This document shows positions 52,650-61,876 of a stretch of 64,000 nt of DNA, in pieces. Origin of the DNA: JAJECS01 sp965198185 (lineage in GTDB: Bacteria > Chloroflexota > UBA11872); contig CBDAOU010000002.1 in NCBI GenBank assembly GCA_965198185.1, positions 558,001 to 622,000 on the forward strand, in the 5' to 3' direction. Both the position numbers and the translations under genes were made by a program. Every line of letters starts with the position of its first letter. Positions within the stretch are counted from its first letter, which is position 1. A model generated the notes under the pieces. It saw nothing but the letters and a program-made list of their open reading frames with translations, was not told the origin of the DNA and searched no databases.

Positions 52650-53276
52650 GTGGCGAGACGACGCGGAACCGGGGCCGCGAATAAGCTCGAGCGTCGCCGT
52701 GAAGCGCGCGAGCAGCGACAACGGGTCGCCCGACATCGCCGGTGGCGGAAGCGTTCGCTAATCGGCGCTAGCGTATTGGCCGTCGTGGGCGGCATCGCGG
52801 CGCTGATCGTCGTGTGGATCGTGTCGAGCATGCCATCCGCCGAGGTTGCCGCCCGGCGAGTCCGAGTCGACGACGAAGGCCGCCTGCACGTGCGGGTGGG
52901 CGAGCCCATCACATACGAGAATGTGCCGCCGGCGTCGGGGCCCCACTACCCCATCACCGCTCCGTACGGGATTTACGAAGAGCCGGTCGAGGATGGTCTG
53001 TGGGTGCACAACCTGGAGCACGGCGCGATCGCGCTCCTCTATCGGTGCGACGTCGATTGCGACGAAGTCGTGCCGCCGATCGAGGCGATCTATGAGGACC
53101 TTCCCAATGGGGCCTTCGGCGAAGTCAAGCTGATCGCCATGCCGTATGCGGGCCTCGTGCCAAAGTTCATGCTTGTCGCCTGGCATTGGCAGGAGCCGAT
53201 GGACAGCTTCGAGCCCGATCGGGTGCGCGACTTCTACCGCGATTTCATCGACCGCGGACCCGAGCAAGCCCCGTAG
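52650..53276 (+). CDS. DUF3105 family membrane-anchored protein
   Basis: A 208-residue protein. GTG 52650 with GGGAG five bases upstream is preferred over the in-frame GTG at 52593. A very basic N-terminus (RRREAREQRQRVARHRRWRKR) precedes one transmembrane helix at about 36-58 (LIGASVLAVVGGIAALIVVWIV). The outer domain has the DUF3105 pattern: NVPPASGPHYP, YGIYEEPV, VHNLEHGAIALLY, with paired cysteines in CDVDCD. Function unknown in the literature I recall. It precedes the metallophosphoesterase, sharing one base of stop and start. Confidence 0.87.
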   Translation: MARRRGTGAANKLERRREAREQRQRVARHRRWRKRSLIGASVLAVVGGIAALIVVWIVSSMPSAEVAARRVRVDDEGRLHVRVGEPITYENVPPASGPHYPITAPYGIYEEPVEDGLWVHNLEHGAIALLYRCDVDCDEVVPPIEAIYEDLPNGAFGEVKLIAMPYAGLVPKFMLVAWHWQEPMDSFEPDRVRDFYRDFIDRGPEQAP

Positions 53277-54048
53277 TGCAGCAATTCGCCGTGCGCTTCG
53301 CCATTCTCAGTGACGCCCACATAGTTTCGCCCGGTGCGGCGCCGCAGCACGGCGTGGACGCGCGGTGCATCTGGCGAAGGCGGTGCGATCCCTGGCCGGC
53401 ATTCGTCCGGCGCCGCTCTTCGTGGTGCATCTGGGGATCTGACGAGCACGCCCAAGCCCGGCGGCCTATGCCGAGTTCATTCGGATCACGCGCGACGTGC
53501 CGATGCCGCAGCTCTACGTGCAGGGCAATCACGACGACGGCGCAATGCTCGCCCAGGCGCTACCGCTGCCGAGCGACGTTGAGCCCGCGGGCGCTCCCGA
53601 CGGCTACTACGCGCTGGTTCGCGGCGGGGTGCAGGTGGTGGTGCTCAACTCCAACCCTGTCGGCGGCGGGATCGGGGGTCGTCTCGGCGACGAGCAACTC
53701 GCCTGGCTCGATCGCACCCTGGCCGCACGTCGCCGTGAACCGACGGTGCTATTCGTCCACCACCACTGCCATCCAATCGGCATCGATTGGCTGGACGGCG
53801 TCTCGCTGCAGAACGCCGATGAGCTATTTGGCGTCCTCCAGCGTCATGATCGCGTGCTGGGTGTCTTTTCAGGTCACGTGCACCGGCGCACGAGCGCCAC
53901 GGTGAACGGCATCCGCAGCGAGACGGCGCCGTCGACCTGGGTCACCCTAGGTCGGGATCGATCCGACCCACACGTGGACGCGCACCAGGGCTTCCTGGTG
54001 GTGGACGTGCATGACGATGGGCTGGACATTACCGAGGTGTCGATCTGA
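53276..54048 (+). pseudogene. Metallophosphoesterase, frameshifted in its N-terminal third
   Basis: The GTG at 53276 begins VQQFAVRFAILSDAHIVSPG, the first metal site (DAH). Near 53358, 53440 and 53461 three single-base-scale indels break the frame. Patching across frames recovers VHLGDLTSTPKP, the second metal site. From about 53497 the frame is open again with YVQGNHDDG, LFVHHHCHP and GVFSGHVHRR, completing a calcineurin-like phosphoesterase. Two of the breaks fall in G or C runs, so sequencing error is as likely as mutation. If intact it would be a 257-residue hydrolase of phosphomonoesters or diesters. Confidence 0.8.
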
Positions 54049-54057
54049 GATAGGCGG

Positions 54058-54076
54058 GGCGGGTTTGAAACCCGCC
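54058..54076. terminator. Perfect palindrome between convergent genes, possible bidirectional terminator
   Basis: GGCGGGTTT-G-AAACCCGCC: 9-bp arms around one base, between the stops at 54048 (+) and 54078 (-). The run of T on one side and A on the other suits termination in both directions. The sequence also resembles a GGTTTGAAACC-type interspersed repeat. Confidence 0.5.
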
Positions 54077-54077
54077 G

Positions 54078-55280
54078 CTACGGTCCGAAACGATCGCGCA
54101 GGCGGGGGCGGCGGTCGAAGTCTAAGACGATGACCGTGTCGATGGGGTCGGGGGCGAATGCCGGAAGCTCGCGCAGCCAGATGCGGTTCCGGCGCTGGTC
54201 GAACTCGATGGGGGTTCCGCTGTGCAGGAATCGGGCCGAGAGCAGCGTGCCGTCCAGGTTGCCCAGCACCATCTCCTGGCCGGGCCAGCGCCAGCAGTGC
54301 AAGTACAGCGTGTTGCCCTTGATGGTGTGGTGCCGTCCGACGCTGCCGACGCGCATGAGGCGCTCGGGCATGCGCTCGGAGCCGTAGATTGACTCTTTGT
54401 TCGCGCGCATCCAGGCGCCGATGCTGCGCAGACGCTCGACGGACTCGAACGGAATGTGGCCTTCGGGGTCGGGTCCCACGTTGAGCAGATAGTTGCCTCC
54501 GCCGGCTGCCGCGGTGACAAGGAAGTGAATGAGCTGCCGCGGCGTGCGCCACTCGTGGTCGATGGTGGAGTAGCCCCAGGTGGTGTTCATGGTCATGCAG
54601 CTTTCCCACGGCCGCCCAGGGACCGACGCGGTGACGTGCTGCTCCGGCGTATCGAAGTCCTCGGGCAGCAGGGACCGGTCGTTGATCAAGATGTTCGGCT
54701 GCAGCTCGCGCACGCGGGCGTTGAGCGCGGCGGAGTGCCAGTCCTCGGGGGTGTACGGCCAGCCGCCGTCGTACCAGAGCACGGCGAGCTCGCCATAGTC
54801 GGTGCAGAGTTCTTCGACCTGGGCGTGCACATAGGCCCGAAACCGAGCCCATCCTTCAGGGTCGGCCTGTGGCCCGCGGAAGTACTCCGGCCAGCGCCAA
54901 TCGAGCAGCGAGAAGTAGAAGCCATAGGGCATGCGCCGCTTCTGGCAGGCCGCGACGAACTCGGCCAGCACGTCGCGGCCGGCCGCGGAGTTTGGCGCCG
55001 TGAAGTCGGAGACCTTCGAGTCCCAAAGCGCAAAGCCTTCATGATGGCGTGAGGTGAGGATCATGTAGCGCATGCCCGTATCCTGGGCGAGCGCGACCCA
55101 ATCGTCCGGGGAGTAGCGGGCGGCGCTGAACCGGTCGGCCAGGCGGGCGTACTCCTCGTTGGGGATTTCCTCCTGGTACATGGTCCACTCGTGGCGGGCG
55201 AGCGCGGAGTACAAACCCCAGTGAATGAACATGCCGAAGCGGGCATCGTTGAACCACCGAAGCGCGTGGGGAGAGGCCAT
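54078..55280 (-). CDS. Alpha-L-fucosidase (glycoside hydrolase family 29)
   Basis: A 400-residue GH29 enzyme from ATG 55280; an upstream frame extension to 55346 adds 22 basic residues and is less likely. The barrel begins LRWFNDARFGMFIHWGLYS, the classic GH29 opening. The catalytic nucleophile Asp is in AVLWYDGGWP. YMILTSRHHEGFALWDS and NYLLNVGPDPEG are family landmarks. No signal peptide is visible, so it is predicted cytoplasmic and would cut imported fucosylated oligosaccharides. Fucose-rich algal or sponge glycans would be a natural substrate source, but that is inference. Confidence 0.93.
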   Translation of the reverse strand: MASPHALRWFNDARFGMFIHWGLYSALARHEWTMYQEEIPNEEYARLADRFSAARYSPDDWVALAQDTGMRYMILTSRHHEGFALWDSKVSDFTAPNSAAGRDVLAEFVAACQKRRMPYGFYFSLLDWRWPEYFRGPQADPEGWARFRAYVHAQVEELCTDYGELAVLWYDGGWPYTPEDWHSAALNARVRELQPNILINDRSLLPEDFDTPEQHVTASVPGRPWESCMTMNTTWGYSTIDHEWRTPRQLIHFLVTAAAGGGNYLLNVGPDPEGHIPFESVERLRSIGAWMRANKESIYGSERMPERLMRVGSVGRHHTIKGNTLYLHCWRWPGQEMVLGNLDGTLLSARFLHSGTPIEFDQRRNRIWLRELPAFAPDPIDTVIVLDFDRRPRLRDRFGP

Positions 55281-55400
55281 GAGTCGCAGTCTTTCGCGGG
55301 CGCGGGGACGCAGGGCATCATCAATGGCGCCCCATCGAACGCGCAAGCGTCCAGGGAGCGATTGCCCCTTCGGTGAGCTCAGGCAGGCTCTTCGGCTTTT

Positions 55401-55434
55401 GAAGGGCGTGGTTCGACAAGCTCACCACGAACGG
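55401..55434. repeat. Interspersed repeat, copy 1 (GTGGTTCGACAAGCTCACC type)
   Basis: These 34 bases recur at 57689-57722 with one mismatch. A degenerate further copy of the CACGAACGG end follows immediately at about 55440-55462. It lies in the divergent gap before the phosphorylase gene. Confidence 0.7.
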
Positions 55435-55528
55435 AGGCTCGGAGGCTCGCCACGAACGGAGTTCCCGTTTCCCTCAAGCTCATGGAGGATCGTTGTGAAC
55501 CGTCAATGTGGGAAGAGCAGCTAAACGC

Positions 55529-56251
55529 GTGACTGGGGCGGGTCCTGTCCTCGTGGTGATGGCGGTTCGCGCCGAAATGCGCGAGCTGCCGGATGCCGTT
55601 CGCGGGGAATCGGTGTGGCACGCGCCGCCGGTCCATGAGCCCCCGCGCGTGGTAGCCGAGCGCTGTGGCATCGGTCCGGCCAACGCCGCGCGAGCGACCG
55701 ACGCCGCGCTCGCGCGATGGCGGCCCAGGGCCGTGCTGGTCGCCGGGATCGCGGGAGGGCTTCAGCCCGATCTTTCGCCCGGCACACCCGTTGTGCTCGA
55801 CACGGTGCGCACCGCTGATTCGCGTGTATCGGTTTCGCCTGATCTCGTCCAGGCCGTCGAGGTGGCGCTGCGAGAGGCCGGAGTCGACGCGATGCGCGGC
55901 GAGGGTTGGACCGTGGACGGTGTGGCCGATAGTGCCGCCAAGCGTCGGCTCGGCGCGGACGGCGCGCTGACGGTGGACAGTGAGTCATATGCCGTGCTCG
56001 CTCGGGCGTCGGCTCAGGGCATTCCCGCCGCGGCGTTGCGCGTCGTCGCCGATCCGCTGGAGCGCGGCGTGCCTCGCTCCATCGCCGCGCTGGCTTGGAT
56101 CGATGGCGCGGCCTGGTGGCCGCAGGCGCTGGATTTGTGGCGGCTGCCCATCGAGATTGGTGACGCGGCGCAGTTCCGGCGTGACTTGCGTGACGGCCTG
56201 GTCGGCCTCCGCTCCGCGCTGCGGCCGGCGCTTGACGCTTTGAGGGAGTGA
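55529..56251 (+). CDS. Phosphorylase superfamily protein (MTA/SAH nucleosidase-like)
   Basis: About 240 residues from GTG 55529 (GTG 55508 is an alternative). The nucleoside phosphorylase fold is seen in VLVVMAVRAEMREL, CGIGPANAARAT, VLVAGIAGGLQPDL and the substrate-binding VDSESYAVLARASAQG, where VDMES is usual. It is shorter and more divergent than MtnN, and could act on adenosylhopane, futalosine or methylthioadenosine. Substrate undetermined. Confidence 0.82.
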   Translation: MTGAGPVLVVMAVRAEMRELPDAVRGESVWHAPPVHEPPRVVAERCGIGPANAARATDAALARWRPRAVLVAGIAGGLQPDLSPGTPVVLDTVRTADSRVSVSPDLVQAVEVALREAGVDAMRGEGWTVDGVADSAAKRRLGADGALTVDSESYAVLARASAQGIPAAALRVVADPLERGVPRSIAALAWIDGAAWWPQALDLWRLPIEIGDAAQFRRDLRDGLVGLRSALRPALDALRE

Positions 56252-56370
56252 CAGCGCCTTACGATTGGCTACGATTGCGTCGGCCAGCTCGGCCTGTGCC
56301 TTCGGGCATGCCGGCTGGCGTTATGCCGCCCGCGGCGTTTGACCTGCCGCTCTGCACTTGAACGGACGCC

Positions 56371-57672
56371 ATGACCGAACACGCTGACCCCGCCACTGCG
56401 TTACTTGTCGCTGGCATCGTGATCTTCGTGCTCGCGTACGCCGCTATTGCGAGCGATCGCGTGCCCAAGTCGGCGGTCGCCATCGCGGGCGGCGTGCTGA
56501 TGATCATGATCGGCGTCATTGATCAGCACCTCGCCTTCGAGCACATCGATCTCAACGTGATCTTCCTGCTCGTCGGCATGATGGTGCTGGCGGGATTGAT
56601 CAGCGAGACGGGCGCGTTTCAGTACCTAGCGATCGTCGCGGCACAGCGAACGGGCGGCAACGGAATTCATCTGGCCGTAGCGCTGTCGGTGATCACCGCG
56701 GTGCTCTCCGCGTTCCTGGACAACGTCACGACCGTCATTCTCATCGCGCCCATCACCTTGATGGTGGCTCGCCAGCTGCACATCAATCCGATTCCGCTGT
56801 TCATCGCCGAGATCCTGGCGTCCAACATTGGCGGCGCGACCACGTTGATTGGCGACCCACCCAACATCCTGATTGGAAGCGCGGGGAACATCGACTTCGC
56901 CGAATTCGCGGCCCATATGACCCCGCCGATCCTGATCATGCTGCCGCTGTTTTTGCTGAGCCTGCGTTGGATGTTTCGGGGCCAGCTGGCGGTAGAGCCC
57001 GTGCATGCCGCCGCGCTCGCGAAGCTGGACCCGGCCGAGTACATCACCGACCGGCGCGGCCTGAAGATCGGCTTGGCCGTGCTGGCACTGACGGTCTTCG
57101 GGTTTCTGATTCACGGCGCGCTGCACTGGGAACCTGCCACGATCGCGCTCGGCGGCGCCGCGCTGGCCATGCTGCTGCTGCGGGCCAATCCGCATAAGGC
57201 GATGGCCGCGGTCGAGTGGCCGAGCGTGATGTTCTTCGTCGGGCTCTTCATGATGGTCGGCGGCCTGGTGGAGCTGGGGGTGCTGGATGCGATCGCCAAC
57301 TTCATTCGCGACCTGACCCAGGGCAACGTCTTCGCGACGGCGGTGCTGACGATCTGGGTGAGCGGTATTGCGTCGGCCATCGTGGACAACATTCCGTTCG
57401 CCGCCACGATGCTGCCGGTGGTGCAGAACCTCGAAGCCGCCGGCCTCAACCCCGACAACATTCTCTGGTGGTCGTTGGCGCTGGGCGCCGACCTCGGCGG
57501 AAACGCCACGATCATCGGCGCGTCGGCCAACGTGATCCTGGCCGGGATTGCCGAGCGCGAGGGCTACAAGATCGGCTTTGGGCAGTTCATGCGCTATGGC
57601 GTGCCGGTTGCCGTGGTGTGCATGGCGATTTCCACGGTTTGGATCTGGGTGAGGTACATCGCGTTCGCGTAG
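56371..57672 (+). CDS. ArsB/NhaD-type ion transporter (SLC13 / anion permease)
   Basis: A 433-residue membrane protein with about eleven hydrophobic segments and the family's two inverted halves. The first has LDNVTTVILIAPIT and NIGGATTLIGDPPNI; the second has VDNIPFAATMLPV and LGGNATIIGASANV. These are diagnostic for the ArsB/NhaD/P-protein branch of the ion transporter superfamily. It may export arsenite or exchange Na+/H+; no arsenic gene is nearby, so the substrate is open. Confidence 0.9.
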   Translation: MTEHADPATALLVAGIVIFVLAYAAIASDRVPKSAVAIAGGVLMIMIGVIDQHLAFEHIDLNVIFLLVGMMVLAGLISETGAFQYLAIVAAQRTGGNGIHLAVALSVITAVLSAFLDNVTTVILIAPITLMVARQLHINPIPLFIAEILASNIGGATTLIGDPPNILIGSAGNIDFAEFAAHMTPPILIMLPLFLLSLRWMFRGQLAVEPVHAAALAKLDPAEYITDRRGLKIGLAVLALTVFGFLIHGALHWEPATIALGGAALAMLLLRANPHKAMAAVEWPSVMFFVGLFMMVGGLVELGVLDAIANFIRDLTQGNVFATAVLTIWVSGIASAIVDNIPFAATMLPVVQNLEAAGLNPDNILWWSLALGADLGGNATIIGASANVILAGIAEREGYKIGFGQFMRYGVPVAVVCMAISTVWIWVRYIAFA

Positions 57673-57679
57673 CGACCGT

Positions 57680-57722
57680 GAGCTTGTCGAAGGGCGTGGT
57701 TCGACAGGCTCACCACGAACGG
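57680..57722. repeat. Interspersed palindromic repeat, copy 2 (GTGGTTCGACAGGCTCACC type)
   Basis: GAGCTTGTCGAA (57680-57691) and TTCGACAGGCTC (57700-57711) form a 12-bp stem with one mismatch and an 8-base loop. 57689-57722 matches 55401-55434. It lies directly after the transporter stop and could also act as a weak terminator. Confidence 0.7.
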
Positions 57723-57857
57723 GGAGGGCGCACCACGAAGGGGCCGGTTCTCCCTTGTGCGTGGCTCGCGAAGCTCACGCCCGTGGTTCTGAAGTCGTGA
57801 GCGCGCCGTCTGGCGCGCTACCTTAGGGCACCGCTCTCGCCGCAGGACCACCCGCTC

Positions 57858-58805
57858 ATGCGCTTTTGCATCGTTGGTTCCGGTGCCATCACGACGTTTC
57901 ACCGCGACGCGCTGCTGGACATGGAGGGGGTTGTCATCGACAGCGTGGTGAGCCGGCTGCAGCCGTCGGCCGAGGAGTTTGCCGAGACGTGCCACGCCAA
58001 GTTCGCCACGACCGAACTTGCCGAGGCGCTGGCGCGACCCAACGTCGATGCGGTGCTGATCACGTCGCCGAATCGAATGCACTACGAGCAGGCTATGGCG
58101 TCCATTGCGGCGGGCAAGCACGTGCTGCTCGAGATCCCGATGACGCTGCGCCTCGATCAGGCCGAGGAGCTTGACCGGGCGGCCCGCGCCGCCGGTATCA
58201 CGCTGATGATTTGCCACACCGAGCGCTACTACGCCCCCAACCTTTGGCTGCATGAGCGCATTGCCCGCGGCAGCCTGCGTCCGCTGCACCTCCATCGCGA
58301 CTGGCATTTTTTCCGCCGCGAAAACATTGGCTGGACCGGGCGGCAGCGCAGCTGGGTGGACGACATCCTGTGGCACCACGGCGGCCACGCGGTGGACAAC
58401 GCGTTGTGGATGTTCGGCGATGAGCCGCACGTCGCCCGCGCGCTCTACGGCCCGCCCAGCGGACCCAACCAGGTGCCGCTGGACCTGTCGATGCAGTTGG
58501 GCTTCCCCGGCGGCGGCCTGGCGTCGCTGGTGCTCTCGTACAACGCGATGGTTGACAAGGTGACGACGCGCACCGTGCTGATCTGCGAGGAAGACACATT
58601 CACCTTTCTCCATGACGTGCTGGTCAACCATGCGGGCGAGGTGGTGGCGCGGGAGGAGCAAATGGGCGCCGTGCCGCGCCAAAACCGCGAGTTCGTCAGC
58701 GCGGTCATGGAAGGGCGGGAGCCGCGCACTGGGGTCCCGGAGCTGCTGCCCTCGTGGCGCACGCTGGACCGACTGGAGCGCAGCGCGCGCGAATCGACCG
58801 CCTAG
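57858..58805 (+). CDS. Gfo/Idh/MocA family oxidoreductase with altered EKP motif
   Basis: A 315-residue protein with an intact dinucleotide fold start (MRFCIVGSGAITTFHRDAL) and the normal first half (VLITSPNRMHYEQA). The usual EKP reads EIP here (VLLEIPMTLR), so the lysine that normally contacts the nicotinamide and substrate is missing. The C-terminal domain has WHHGGHAVDNALWMFG. It may act by a different mechanism or only bind ligand. The frameshifted deacetylase-family gene starts two bases after its stop. Confidence 0.86.
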   Translation: MRFCIVGSGAITTFHRDALLDMEGVVIDSVVSRLQPSAEEFAETCHAKFATTELAEALARPNVDAVLITSPNRMHYEQAMASIAAGKHVLLEIPMTLRLDQAEELDRAARAAGITLMICHTERYYAPNLWLHERIARGSLRPLHLHRDWHFFRRENIGWTGRQRSWVDDILWHHGGHAVDNALWMFGDEPHVARALYGPPSGPNQVPLDLSMQLGFPGGGLASLVLSYNAMVDKVTTRTVLICEEDTFTFLHDVLVNHAGEVVAREEQMGAVPRQNREFVSAVMEGREPRTGVPELLPSWRTLDRLERSARESTA

Positions 58806-58807
58806 CC

Positions 58808-59828
58808 GTGTCGGGCGGCCGTATCCCGGTGGTCTGGTCCGACGACCACGTTGGCCACGCACCGACGCTGCAGGCCATCGACGGCGTCGACTATCCGCAT
58901 CCCGAGGTCCCTTCCCGGCCCAGATTGATCCGTGAGGCGCTGGTCAAGGCTGATCTGGCGGAACTGATCCCGGCAGAGCCTTGCGACGATGGCCTCGTGG
59001 ACCGTGTCCATGCAGCGGCCTACCGCCAGTTCATGGACGAGGCGTGTGCGGAATTGGACGCCGATGAGCAGCTCGCACCAGCCGGCGTGTCGGCGGATCA
59101 AGCGGTGCTCGGCAGTGATCGGCTGGACATACGGGCGAGCTACTTCGCTTTCGGCACCGACGCTCCGCTGATGCGCGCGACGTACCGGGCGGCGCGATCG
59201 GCGGTTGACGTGGCCGTGACCGGTGCGGCGCGGGTCGCCGAAGGAGCGCCCCACGTGCTCGCGCTGTGTCGCCCGCCGGGCCATCACGCGGAGCATGATC
59301 GAATGGGCGGCTTCTGCTATTTCAACAACGCGGTCATCGCCGCCCATGAGCTGCTCCCGACGGGTCGGGTCGCCATTCTGGACGTGGACTATCACCACGG
59401 CAACGGATCGCAGCACCTCACCTACGACCGGAGCGACATTCTGTATGCCTCGCTGCACGCGGATCCCCGCTGGGCCTATCCGGGATTCTCGGGAACCGCC
59501 GCGGAGCGCGGGTCAGGCGATGGGCGAGGGACTCAACCACAACTATCCGCTGTGGCCGGGAACCGCGATTGATGACTACGCCAGCGCGCTTTCGGGTGCC
59601 TGCGAACGGATTGCGGCGTTCGCTCCGGCAAGGCTCATCGTCTCGCTGGGATTCGACACCCATGCCGACGACCCGATCGCGTCGTTTGCGCTGCGCAGTG
59701 AGGATTTCGCGCGCATCAGCGCCGAAATCGCGGCTCTAGACGTTCCCACGCTCCACGTGCTGGAGGGCGGCTACGCGCTGGCGCGGCTCGGTGAGTCCGC
59801 CGTGTCCTATTTCGGTGCGCTCACTTGA
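58808..59828 (+). pseudogene. Histone deacetylase / acetylpolyamine amidohydrolase family gene with one frameshift
   Basis: From GTG 58808 the zinc-hydrolase core is readable: LALCRPPGHHAEHD, GGFCYFNNAVIAA, VAILDVDYHHGNG and SDILYASLHADP. Near 59512-59518, in a G-rich stretch after YPGFSGTAAERG, the frame must shift to continue as GEGLNHNYPLWPGT, LIVSLGFDTHADDP and LEGGYALARLG, which completes the family. All metal ligands are present across the two frames. Intact, it would be a roughly 340-residue deacetylase of acetyl-polyamines, acetyl-lysine or related amides. A sequencing error is possible. Confidence 0.85.
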
Positions 59829-59853
59829 GGAATGCGATGTCGTGGGCGCAGTT

Positions 59854-60969
59854 CTAGCCGCGGGCCTCGCGCTGTCGCTGGACGGCCCGTGGAAGGCCGC
59901 CGCTGTTGATGACTTCCGCTGAAATGATGCGCTCGCGGCGGTCCTCGACCGGCAGGTCCACAGGCACGATGCCGCGTCGGTGCGATTGGCGCGTGGCGAC
60001 GGCGATTTCCAGCGCTTCGCGCGCGTCCTCGCCGCTGCACTTGGGGGTGTCGCCGGTCTCGATGCAGTGCAGCAGGTCGTAGATCACATTCACGGCTCCG
60101 GCGCGTACCTGGCGCTCGGGCGGGAAGAAGCGACGGGCCGCCTGCGAATTTCGCTGTCCGCCAACGGGGGCCTCGCTGGTCCAAAGCTCGGTGGCGCGCC
60201 CGTCGCCCATGATGCGGATCATGCCGGTCGAGCCGGTGATGTCGTACGAATGATCATTGGGACCGTTGTCCAGCGCGCGAAAATAGCCGCGCACGCCGTT
60301 GGGAAACGCGAGGTAGCCGCTGGCCGTGAAGTCGTTTTCGCTCATGGGGTCTTCGTCCGGACCCAGCTCACCCACGACCCAATCGGCGCGACCGCCGGTG
60401 AACATGGTGAGCGTAGTGAGCATGTGACTGCCGTTGTGCGAAAGCCCCGATCGTGCCCGAGCCTCAACGTGCAATACGTCGCCGATGAGGCCGTCGTTGA
60501 CCATGCGCAGGGATTGGGTATAGGTGTCCATCCAGCGGCGCGTGCAGTTGACGGCGAGCGCGATGCCCGCGCTATTGCAGGCGTCGACCACGTCGTCGGC
60601 CTCTTGCAGAGAAATGGTGATCGGCTTTTCGGCCCAGATGGCCTTGACCCCGTAGTCTCCTCGGGCAATGTCGATCAGGATGGAGGCGCGAGGCGCCGCG
60701 GAGGTGCACACGCTCACGATGTCGGGTCGCGTTTCGTCGAGCATCGCGCGATAGTCGGCGTAGATCGCGTCGAAGCCCCAGCGCTGTCGCGCGGCCTCGC
60801 GCTGCTCTTCCCAGGTGTCGGCCATGCCAACGATCTCAACTTCGGGAACGGCTTGAAGGCAGGCAATGTGGGAATAGGGGAGGGAGTGCCCGTCGTAGAC
60901 CTGAATCTCGTCGTCGATGGTGCTGGCGATGCGGCCGAGACCGATGATTGCTGCCCGTGTGCGCGCCAT
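59854..60969 (-). CDS. Gfo/Idh/MocA family oxidoreductase
   Basis: A 371-residue protein from ATG 60969. The N-terminal Rossmann strand is AAIIGLGRIASTIDDE, the EKP motif is intact (WAEKPITIS), and the next helix VDACNSAGIALAVNCTRRW belongs to the substrate domain. RIASTIDDEI is longer than usual and suggests the subgroup annotated as putative dehydrogenases in sugar-acid clusters. Substrate unknown. It diverges from the lipoprotein gene across only 14 bases. Confidence 0.9.
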   Translation of the reverse strand: MARTRAAIIGLGRIASTIDDEIQVYDGHSLPYSHIACLQAVPEVEIVGMADTWEEQREAARQRWGFDAIYADYRAMLDETRPDIVSVCTSAAPRASILIDIARGDYGVKAIWAEKPITISLQEADDVVDACNSAGIALAVNCTRRWMDTYTQSLRMVNDGLIGDVLHVEARARSGLSHNGSHMLTTLTMFTGGRADWVVGELGPDEDPMSENDFTASGYLAFPNGVRGYFRALDNGPNDHSYDITGSTGMIRIMGDGRATELWTSEAPVGGQRNSQAARRFFPPERQVRAGAVNVIYDLLHCIETGDTPKCSGEDAREALEIAVATRQSHRRGIVPVDLPVEDRRERIISAEVINSGGLPRAVQRQREARG

Positions 60970-60983
60970 GGCGCCTCCTGGAG

Positions 60984-61868
60984 ATGCCCGTGCTCAACCG
61001 CCGCAGTATGACCGGCCGGCGCTCGATGTGCATGGTTGTGGCGGGGCTCGTCGCCGGCGTGGCGCTCTTGACGGCGTGCGGACCGACGGCGGACGAGCCG
61101 GTGGACCCCGCGACACCCACGGCCGTTCAATCGCTGCTCACCAACAGTGATTGGATAGTGGCTCACCCGGACGCTGCCGAAATTGTCGGCCGACAGGTGG
61201 AATTGCGCGGCTGGGTGTTTCAGGTCGCCGATCTGCCGGATGGAGATGAGACGACATTCCTGGTGTGGGTGGACTTTGACAACGACGACCTGCCGACGGC
61301 GTTCGTCATCCAGGGGGCGCCGCCCGAGCTTGAGGCAGGTGCGTTCGTGGTCGTGCGCGGCGTTGTCGAGGGCGACGAGACGCACACCTATCCCGATGGA
61401 CGCGAGGCGCAGGTGCCTCGCGTGCGCGTGACGGCGCTGACGATCACCGATCGCCTCGGAATTCGCCCCGCCGTATGGTCGGTCGACGTCGGTCAAACGC
61501 TCACCCAGCTAGATATTCGCGTGACGCTTGAGCGAATTGAGTTCGCCGCGGAGGAGACCCGGCTCCTATTTGTGGTGGAGAACCAGAGCGACGAGACCAT
61601 TAGCGCCATTGGGACGGGGGTGCTGGTGCAGCGGGGCGATGCGGAGTACCAGGCGATGTTCCCGACCGGACACGGCGTGCCGCCCCCGCGCGGACGGGTG
61701 GAAGCGGGGGCGGTTGAACGCGGCTGGTTCCAGTTTCCGCCCTTGGACCGCATCGGGCCGCCGCTGGTCATCATGTGGGACGGCGCCCGTCCGGATTCGC
61801 CGGTGCAGCGTTTCCGACCTTGGCAATGGGTGGTGGACACCGCCGGAGGGCAACGGCCCGAGGGGTGA
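60984..61868 (+). CDS. Predicted lipoprotein of unknown function
   Basis: About 294 residues from ATG 60984; later in-frame ATGs at 61008 and 61026 are possible because the best ribosome site is poor. The lipoprotein signal is clear: basic RRSMTGRRSM, then MVVAGLVAGVALLTAC with lipobox LLTAC. The mature part has two beta-rich regions: an OB-like segment about residues 60-140 (VGRQVELRGWVFQV, VVVRGVVEGDE) and an Ig-like segment with VENQSDETISAIGT, as in DUF4352-type proteins. It is likely anchored on the outer face of the membrane. No family named. Confidence 0.75.
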   Translation: MPVLNRRSMTGRRSMCMVVAGLVAGVALLTACGPTADEPVDPATPTAVQSLLTNSDWIVAHPDAAEIVGRQVELRGWVFQVADLPDGDETTFLVWVDFDNDDLPTAFVIQGAPPELEAGAFVVVRGVVEGDETHTYPDGREAQVPRVRVTALTITDRLGIRPAVWSVDVGQTLTQLDIRVTLERIEFAAEETRLLFVVENQSDETISAIGTGVLVQRGDAEYQAMFPTGHGVPPPRGRVEAGAVERGWFQFPPLDRIGPPLVIMWDGARPDSPVQRFRPWQWVVDTAGGQRPEG

Positions 61869-61876
61869 CCTGGGCT

